From: Peromyscus leucopus
Taxonomy: Eukaryota; Chordata; Mammalia; Rodentia; Cricetidae
Assembly (NCBI RefSeq): GCF_004664715.2
Contig: NC_051075.1
Coordinates: 89,317,709 to 89,381,708 of the forward strand
Reading direction: 5' to 3'
DNA: 64,000 bases
Positions 57,540-64,000 of this stretch are shown piece after piece. How positions within the stretch are numbered: the first letter of the stretch is position 1; every line of letters starts with the position of its first letter. Both the position numbers and the translations under genes were made by a program. The notes beneath the pieces were generated by a model. That model was not told the origin of the DNA, searched no databases, and saw nothing but the letters and a program-made list of their open reading frames with translations.

Positions 57540-58050
57540 TACGAATCCAGAGCGAAATGGGGAAAACATAAAATTTATTTTTTCTGCAATTTGAGGCATG
57601 AGCTTCCCTAGCATTTCAGAGCCCTCCATTTCTGTGATGGGCTTTGATTCAATCCAGCCTGAATGAAAGACATTTCATCACCCCAGAATGCATTTCTTTA
57701 TTTGCCTTGGATCTATGATTCTGTCAGTATTGAGAGAAAAGAAAAATCAATGCGGCACTATAAACCCTGGGCCGCCTCTGGCCAACGTGGTCAGCATGGT
57801 GTGAGCAAAGGAAATGGCACGGGAAAAAATTGACCGCTCAGCAAGAGTGTGGCCAGTAACGGACACAGCTCAGGGCTAATAACAGCTTGCAATTACACAT
57901 GGAAAAGCCAGAGCGTGTAGGGCACTCAGTGCGAGGGGGATGTAATACAATTTATTGAACTGCCGGTTAGAGTTCTGTAGCTCCTCAGTAAAAAAAGAGT
58001 GTTGGACCTGCACTCCTTAAAATATGGACTTGCATGGTACTGACAGGTGA
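57540..58050. other. Candidate conserved noncoding block
   Basis: About 500 bp free of SINEs and simple repeats, with retained CpGs and TAAT-core/AT-rich sites ('gctaataacagcttgcaatt', 'gtaatacaatttattgaact'). Its texture differs from the repeat-rich surroundings and resembles mammalian conserved noncoding elements. Conservation is inferred from appearance only. Confidence 0.35.
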
Positions 58051-58589
58051 AGGGGATTTCAGAGAAGTGGAAATCAGGTGTCTACCAGTGAAATTTGGTG
58101 TTTTCATGGAGTTTTGGCATCTGTGGATCTCCATAGTATTCCAATCTAGGATCAGGGTCTAACTATATGGAAAAGCAAGGTAATGATAGTGAGCTGAACA
58201 AACAGATGCCAGGCATAAGTGTTTTGCAATAAAATGCTCAGGACACTGGTTTTGAGGTACACCAGACACACAGCACCCCTGATAATCAACCTTTCCTTGC
58301 TGTCCATTTTCCCAGATCTCCTCTGAAGGGCTCCTTTCTCGATGGCCTTTAACTCAAAGTGTTGCAGAGGAAAAGGGTAAGAGTGTCAGTGTGCTCTGAT
58401 CGGCCATTGGGATCCTCCAAGGAAATAAAAGGGAAGCGGTTTTGAGCACCAGCCTGCTGAGTCCTGATTCCCTGGCTCAGATGGGGCTCATAGCCGGTAG
58501 ACATTGAATTCCCCAGCAGGAGATGTTCATGGCTGGTTCTGAAAGACTCCCAGGGCTTGGTGGCTGTGTGTCTTTATTTCTTTAGCTAA

Positions 58590-58800
58590 AAAATATTTTA
58601 TTAATTCTTTGATAATTTCAGACAATATACTTAGATTGTATTTACCATCTCCCTCAACTCCTTAAAGAAAATGGGCTCCTTTTCCCAGCAGCTATCAATT
58701 GCCAATAGCTCCTCAGCTACCAGTGGGACTTGATGTCATCTCCTCACTCCATGCTTGGATTTTGTCTGGCTTGAGCGTATGGTGGTGGATAACTCAGTGG
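58590..58800 (-). mobile_element. Rodent L1 3'-UTR fragment
   Basis: 'attctttgataatttcagac', 'cagcagctatcaattgccaa' and 'ggattttgtctggcttgagc' are reverse Lx-type L1 3' UTR. Confidence 0.75.
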
Positions 58801-58919
58801 ACCAGTGTTCTCCAGCCATAACAGGGCCTTTGAACATAGGAACTTGAAGTGGTTGTGAAGTGGGTAAGCTCAAGGCAGACATAAAAAACAAACAAACAAC
58901 AACAAAAAAACACACACTG

Positions 58920-59290
58920 ATATTAAAGGCTTTACTTTAATAAACCAAACATACTTATAACTTATACAAATGTTTAACTAATAAAAGCTCAAAAATAATC
59001 TCAGGAGATGCGAAATCAGGAAACAAGTCCATTGGAGACATCACCACTCTATTTAGGACTCAATGCAAGGTGAACTGCAAGGAACAGAGAAGTCATGTCC
59101 ATTGGGCAAGGCCTGAACATGAGTGACAAGTGCCCCAGAGTGGGGAGGCAGGCAGCCACTTTGGCTCTTCCATCCCACCCCACAGCTTCTGTTCTTGGTG
59201 GGTGGACAGGTAACAACTGATAGACTGTACATCTCCTCCTCCTAGACTTATGGTAGTCCTGTGTCAAGGTTTGGAAACAGGGTTCTCTGG
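58920..59290. other. Possible 3'-UTR-like flank of the TLE relic
   Basis: Unique sequence lying downstream of the TLE fragment in minus-strand terms. On the minus strand it ends in an 'attaaagtaaagcctttaat' poly(A)-signal-like stretch (complement of about 58924-58943) without a poly(A) tail. Whether it derives from a TLE 3' UTR is unproven. Confidence 0.3.
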
Positions 59291-59291
59291 G

Positions 59292-59470
59292 TTCTTCTTC
59301 TTCTTCTTCTTCTTCTTCTTCTTCTTCTTCTTCTTCTTCTTCTTCTTCTTCTTCTTCTTCTTCTTCTTCTTCTTCCTCTTCTCCTCCCCCTCCTCCTCCT
59401 CCTCCTCCTCCTCCTCCTTCTATTTCCTTTCCTCCTCTTTCTCCTCCTCCTCCTCTTTCTCCTCCTTTTT
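59292..59470. repeat. (TTC)n(TCC)n trinucleotide tract
   Basis: About 28 TTC units (59292-59375) followed by TCC-rich units to about 59470. The minus strand is an uninterrupted GAA/GGA purine run. Confidence 0.97.
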
Positions 59471-59478
59471 TAAAGCTA

Positions 59479-59688
<210 letters not shown>

Positions 59689-59689
59689 T

Positions 59690-60128
59690 CAGGGATTGAG
59701 GAGGTGTGGTCTTGTCCGGGACTCGTGAACCACTCAACACAATAAGCGACAGCACACAGCTTTCACGGAGATGCAGAAGCACTCAATAGGTTTGTTCATG
59801 CACATTGCTTCTGTGTTGCTGCACTCCAGGCCTCCAGAGAGCCACTCCCCAGTGGGATAGCTTCTTATGGAGTTTCTCTCTTCCTTGTTCTTCTGACCTC
59901 CCAAGGGTGATTCATGGAATCTCTTGAGCTCTGCTTTCTGAGATGAACACAGGAGGTCTGGGGGTTCTCAGAAGGGCTCGGCCGCTGCTAAGCACTTGCC
60001 AATATAGGGCTGTCCTGGGGTTTTCTTTTTCTTTCTTTAAAAATGTTTTATTTTATTTATTTTTTGGGGTTCTCCAAGGCTTATTTGTTACTATAAAATT
60101 AATGTAATGTGTTATATTTCCAGAATAC
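59690..60128. other. Single-copy stretch, no gene seen
   Basis: No repeat or gene recognised; T-rich from 60025. Confidence 0.3.
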
Positions 60129-60133
60129 ATATA

Positions 60134-60649
60134 TGTAGCACGAATCTTAAAGAGTCTTATTAATAAAATCAAACCTGAGGTCAGTTATTGGGGTGAACGC
60201 TGGAAGATCAGAAAAGCAGAACAAGCCACAGCTACCTCACCTGGCCAACTTCTCAGCTGATCCTGTTTCCTCAGACTGGAAGTCTCTGAGTCCTTATCCA
60301 GAGTGAATCTCTGCTGAACTGCTGCTAGAAGCCTAAAAGCTTAACCAGCCAAAAGCTTCTAGTTTCTGGTCTTCATGCCTTATATATCATTCTGCCTTCT
60401 ACTATCACTCCCTGGCATTGAAGACTCACTTCTCGGGATTAAAGGCGTGAGTCACCATGCTTGGCTGTTTCCAAAATGGCCTTGAACTCACAGATATTCC
60501 AGAGTGACTTCTGCCTCTGGAATGCTAGGATTAAAGACATGTGCTACCACTGCCTATCCTCTATGTTTAATATTGTGGCTGTACTCTTCTCTGACCCCAG
60601 ATAAGTTTATTAGCATGCACAATATTTTGGGGAACACAATACCACCACA
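60134..60649 (-). mobile_element. Solo LTR, B1-containing ERV2-type family (copy 3)
   Basis: A 516-bp TG...CA unit with perfect 6-bp flanks 'catata' (60128-60133, 60650-60655). It is the best-preserved copy of the family at 40828 and 41409. B1-like blocks lie inside ('cgggattaaaggcgtgagtc', 'ctaggattaaagacatgtgc'). Sense is minus. Confidence 0.9.
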
Positions 60650-60711
60650 CATATACATACATACACATATATATTATGTGTATATTATACATACACATAC
60701 ACATATACACG

Positions 60712-60838
60712 AGACAGGGTCTCTCTAAGCCCTTCAACTCACTATGTAGAATAGGATGGCCTTGAACTCACATAGATCCACTTGCCTTTACCTTCCAAGT
60801 ACTGGGATTAAGAGTATGCACTACCATACCTGGCATAG
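60712..60838 (-). mobile_element. B1-like SINE
   Basis: 'gagacagggtctctctaagc', 'gatggccttgaactcacata' and 'tactgggattaagagtatgc' are a diverged B1 in reverse. Confidence 0.8.
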
Positions 60839-60904
60839 CAGAATATTTTTATAACATAATAATTTCAGTAGGGAAATAAAACATATGTGATGAATTATAA
60901 CATC

Positions 60905-61606
60905 TAATTATGATTTTTGTATTTTTTAATTTTTTTCTTTTATTCTACTCTCATACATTACATTCTGACCACAGTTTCCCCTCCCTCAATTCTTTCTAGT
61001 CTTCTCCCCACCTCCTCTCTCCCTCAGATCTACTCCTCCTATGTTTTCCTTCAAAGAAAGAGCAGGACTTCCAGGAATATCAACCAAACACGGCATAACA
61101 AGTTACAATAAGGCCAGCCACAAACCCTCATATCAAGGCTGGATGAGGAACCCAGTAGGAGGAAAAGGGTCCAAAGGGCAGGCAAAAGAGTCAGAGACAG
61201 TCCCCACTCCCACTGTTAGGAGTCTCACAAGAACACAAGCTACACAACCATGAGGTACATGCAGAGGACCTAGCTTGAACTCATACGGGGTCAGGTTTGT
61301 CACGTCAGTCTCCGTGAGTCCCTATGAGCCCCGCTTAGTGGATTCTGTGGGTTGTGTTCTCATGGTGTCCTCAAACACTCTGGCTCCTGCAATCCTTCCT
61401 CCCCATCTTCTGCAGGATTTTCCTGGCTCCTCCTCATGTTTGGCTGTGGGTCTCTGTTGCTCCCCTCAGTTTCTGGATAACACCTCTCTGATTTTTATTG
61501 AAAATAGATTTTTTCCCATATAATATATTCTGACCATGGTTTTCCTTCCCCTCCCAGATCTTTCCCTTGTCCCCACTCACCCAAATCTACACCCTTTGTT
61601 TCTCTC
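60905..61606 (-). mobile_element. Rodent L1 3'-UTR fragments
   Basis: 'ctccctcagatctactcctc', 'aacactctggctcctgcaat', 'gatttttattgaaaatagat' and 'catataatatattctgacca' are reverse Lx-type L1 3' UTR, apparently two pieces meeting near 61495. A B1 interrupts the second piece, which resumes at 61790. Confidence 0.7.
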
Positions 61607-61778
61607 ACTCTCTCTCTCTTTTTTTTTTTTGATTTTTTTGAGACAGGGTTTCTCTGTGTAGCTTTGCGCCTTTCCTGGGACTCACTTGGTAGCCCAGGCT
61701 GGCCTCGAACTCACAGAGATCCGCCTGCCTCTGCCTCCCGAGTGCTGGGATTAAAGGCGTGCGCCACCACCGCCCGGC
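61607..61778 (-). mobile_element. Young B1 SINE in L1
   Basis: 'gagacagggtttctctgtgt', 'agctttgcgcctttcctggg' and 'gcgccaccaccgcccggc' are a near-intact B1 in reverse. Flanking repeats 'ttgtttctctc' lie at 61596-61606 and 61779-61789. Confidence 0.95.
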
Positions 61779-61789
61779 TTGTTTCTCTC

Positions 61790-61892
61790 TTATTAGAAAA
61801 CAAACAAACAAACAAACAAACAAGCTAACTAACCAGAATAGGACAAAACAAACTGAAAAGAAAGAGAACAAAAGAAAAAGCACAAGCACACA
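61790..61892 (-). mobile_element. L1 fragment, right side of B1
   Basis: 'ttattagaaaacaaacaaac' and 'aaccagaataggacaaaaca' continue the L1 interrupted at 61606. Confidence 0.55.
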
Positions 61893-61893
61893 G

Positions 61894-61937
<44 letters not shown>

Positions 61938-61970
61938 AGAGAGAGAAATCCCATAAAACATAAAATCAGA

Positions 61971-62001
<31 letters not shown>
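61893..62001. repeat. (CA)n(GA)n and (TA)n tracts
   Basis: CA units to about 61934, GA units to about 61947, then (TA)n at 61979-62001. Confidence 0.95.
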
Positions 62002-62010
62002 CATACAAGC

Positions 62011-62175
62011 CGGCCGGGCGGTGGTGGCACACACCTTTAATCTCAGCACTCGGGAGGCAGAGGCAGGCAGATCTTTGTGAGTTCAAGGCCAGCCTGGTCT
62101 ACAGAGTGAGATCCAGGAAAGGCACAAAGCTACACAGAGAAACGCTGTCTCGAAAAATAAAAACAAACAAACAAA
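62011..62175 (+). mobile_element. Young B1 SINE
   Basis: 'ggccgggcggtggtggcaca', 'agatccaggaaaggcacaaa', 'cagagaaacgctgtctcg' and a (CAAA)n tail. Confidence 0.92.
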
Positions 62176-62364
62176 AATATATAAACAAAACTTGTAAGGT
62201 TAAAAAAATTCCCATTCAAAGCAATATGAGACAAAACCCCTACAAAAATACCGTTGAGTTTGTTTTGTATTGGTCATCTACTGCTGACTGTATTTTATTT
62301 TTAAATTAGTATATAAAGAAATAAGTTTCTTTGACATTTTCATGTTTTAAAGCTTTAAAATTAC

Positions 62365-62512
62365 ATTTCTTTCTTTCTTTATGTTTATGTACATGTCACG
62401 GCATGCAGGTGAGGTCAGTGGACACATAGGAAGCTGGTTTCTCTTTTTTACTGTGTGGTTCTTAGGGATTGACCTTAAACACCTTTACCTGCTGAGCCCT
62501 CCTGCTGGCCCC
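62365..62512 (-). mobile_element. B2/B3-family SINE fragment
   Basis: 'gtgaggtcagtggacacata', 'gtggttcttagggattgacc' and 'acctgctgagccctcctgct' are the reverse of a B2/B3 head. Confidence 0.65.
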
Positions 62513-62546
62513 TCAAGGTATTTCATACTTAGTTTTGGTTGACCCT

Positions 62547-62872
62547 CCCCATCTCCTCCTCCCCATCTCCTCCTCCCCATCTCCTCCTCCCCATCTCCTC
62601 CTCCCCATTTCCTCCTCCCCATCTCCTCCTCCCCATCTCCTCCTCCCCATCTCCTCCTCCCCATCTCCTCCTCCCCATCTCCTCCTCCCCATCTCCTCCT
62701 CCCCATCTCCTCCTCCCCATCTCCTCTTCCCCATCTCCTCTTCCCCATCTCCTCCTCCCCATCTCCTCTTCCCCATCATCTCCTCTTCCCCATCTCCTCC
62801 TCCCCATCTCCTCTTCCCCATCATCTCCTCTTCCCCATCTCCTCTTCCCCATCTCCTTTTCCCCATCTCCTT
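62547..62872. repeat. 14-bp minisatellite (CCCCATCTCCTCCT)n
   Basis: About 23 head-to-tail units, with CTT variants toward the right and two 17-bp units (CCCCATCATCTCCTCTT). The 14-bp unit is free of stops in several frames on both strands and so gives long spurious repeat proteins of 14-residue period. Confidence 0.97.
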
Positions 62873-62874
62873 GC

Positions 62875-63235
62875 ATGGGCCTTATGCCCTTCCACTCTCA
62901 GGATCCCCCTTCTAGTTTCCTAACCCATGCTTTCTATTACTGTCCCCACACCCATCCTTTAAAGCCCCTTTCCCCTCTTCTCATGGGTCCCTTTCTAGTG
63001 TCCTGACTTTTACATCCACACAAATGTACATACATAAATATTAGAAGCCAGGATCTGCTCAGGAGAGAGGACATGTGGGGTTTGTCATTCTGAGTATGGG
63101 TAACATTACTTAACACAGTCTTTTCCAGGTCCGTCCTTTCCCTTCATAATTTCATTTTCTTTAATGGCTGAATTAAAATTTCATTTGTGTCCATGTATCA
63201 CAGTTTTATTATCCATTTGTCTGTTGATGGTCTTC
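62875..63235 (-). mobile_element. Rodent L1 fragment
   Basis: 'gtttcctaacccatgctttc', 'ggacatgtggggtttgtcat', 'gtgtccatgtatcacagttt' and 'tccatttgtctgttgatgg' fit L1 in reverse. Confidence 0.6.
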
Positions 63236-63239
63236 TGCT

Positions 63240-63948
63240 GCAGAGTCAGGTGGAGCTGGTGGGGACATCGTGTAAATGATGCCCTTGTGATTCCAGGGAA
63301 AGCTCTCAGCCCATCCGGTGCACTTTTGCACAGATAGTAGTAAGTGAAGAAGACCTTGGAGCAGGGGTGGGGGAAGCTGTTTACTTGGTAATGAAGAGAA
63401 CAGCCTCTAGACATTCTTGCTCTAGAGAGCTAGAATTTAAATCGCTACCGAGTTCCGGGGAATGGAGTCATGCTCCAGTGATTACAGGGGCAGTGGGTCC
63501 TGAGGCTGTGCTGAGGGAATCACTTAGTTTGGTGCATTTACTAAACACACAGTGTGGGCTTGGGCACAGGGCAGAATGTCAGCTCTGGGTGGAGGGTAGG
63601 CACCGGGGAGTTGGCAAGGAGCCATCTTTGAACTCCACATTTGCTCTGGGTGATTAAAGGCAGAATGAAATTAATGGAACAAAAACTAGGTGACCTGTGA
63701 GCTCTCTGTCCCCCTTGCAGCAAAGTCAAACAGGGTGGGAAGAGGGGACAGAGAAAGAGGGAAGGGCAGGGAAGTGGCGCTCTCAGCCCTGGCCCTCAGC
63801 TCTCCCTCCCCACTCCCTGTCACACCTTGCTGTCCTCTGAGGAAGCTAGACACTTTCCTTTCCATCATGTCCAGCTTAATCAGTCTCACCCAGACACACA
63901 CTGCTTTCTCTTCTCATTTTGATTTTTGTCTCACGGGGCTCATGTGCG

Positions 63949-63950
<2 letters not shown>
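63240..63950. other. Single-copy stretch, no gene seen
   Basis: Short open frames on both strands (63367-63657, 63686-63901) without recognised domains. Confidence 0.35.

Positions 63951-63951
<1 letters not shown>

Positions 63952-64000
<49 letters not shown>
63952..64000. repeat. (CA)n microsatellite at window end
   Basis: At least 24 CA units, continuing to the last base of the window. Confidence 0.95.

Noticed and set aside
58880..58915. A-rich stretch as poly(A) tail of the TLE retrocopy
   Set aside because: A minus-strand retrocopy would show a T-run on the plus strand; this stretch is A-rich on the plus strand, so its orientation is wrong.
62547..62872. CRISPR-like regular array
   Set aside because: Units are contiguous with no spacers, and the genome is clearly mammalian; it is a minisatellite.
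62535..63006. Proline/serine/leucine-rich repeat protein
   Set aside because: Direct translation of the 14-bp minisatellite, open on both strands.

Overview
The window looks like a stretch of nuclear DNA from a rodent, most likely a cricetid (hamster, deer mouse or vole group). It is dense in B1, B2/B3 and B4/ID_B1 SINEs, rodent L1 fragments, MaLR/ERVL LTRs and ERV2-type LTRs. The youngest B1 copies (40186-40378, 61607-61778, 62011-62175) carry the 'ggaaaggc(g/a)caaagctacac' right-hand segment that I associate with cricetids rather than Mus. The genus is not resolved.

I find no intact protein-coding gene, no CpG island and no structural RNA gene. The open frames longer than about 100 codons lie in repeats, LTRs or low-complexity DNA, or match nothing I recognise. 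The window is best read as intergenic or deep-intronic DNA. The one recognisable cellular coding relic is a short minus-strand fragment at 59554-59682 matching the last WD repeat and C-terminus of the Groucho/TLE corepressors, which I call a truncated pseudogene.

Layout. 0-12 kb: old DNA-transposon relics (Tigger/MER2-like), an ERV2-type solo LTR with a perfect 6-bp target duplication (2526-3105), a B1 whose tail became a (TTCC)n microsatellite, MaLR copies, B3/B4 SINEs and MIR. 12-22 kb: B3 SINEs with CA tails, a B1 carrying a GGT/GGC expansion nested in a B3, a long SINE-free single-copy region (15.3-17.9 kb), and an old L1M interrupted by an ERVL LTR and a B2-type SINE. 22-30 kb: TG/CA-rich tracts, a second ERV2-type solo LTR, a MER5-like MITE and several conserved-looking single-copy blocks. 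30-35 kb: a decayed minus-strand ERV (31035-34632) with two LTRs, a Lys-type primer-binding site, a polypurine tract and an exact 6-bp target duplication, nested in an older ERVL LTR. 37-43 kb: ERVL/MaLR LTRs, a URR1 MITE with an 8-bp target duplication, and two B1-containing LTRs of one family inserted head-to-head 46 bp apart. 44-64 kb: minus-strand rodent L1 3'-UTR relics, a solo LTR related to the 31-35 kb ERV, a conserved-looking block near 57.5-58.0 kb, purine/pyrimidine tracts, the TLE relic, and a 14-bp minisatellite.

All repeat names come from memory of consensus sequences; no database was searched. Boundaries supported by target-site duplications are base-accurate; other repeat boundaries are approximate. 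I do not see a new biological system. The most informative items are the nested ERV, the inverted LTR pair, the TLE relic and the candidate conserved noncoding blocks.
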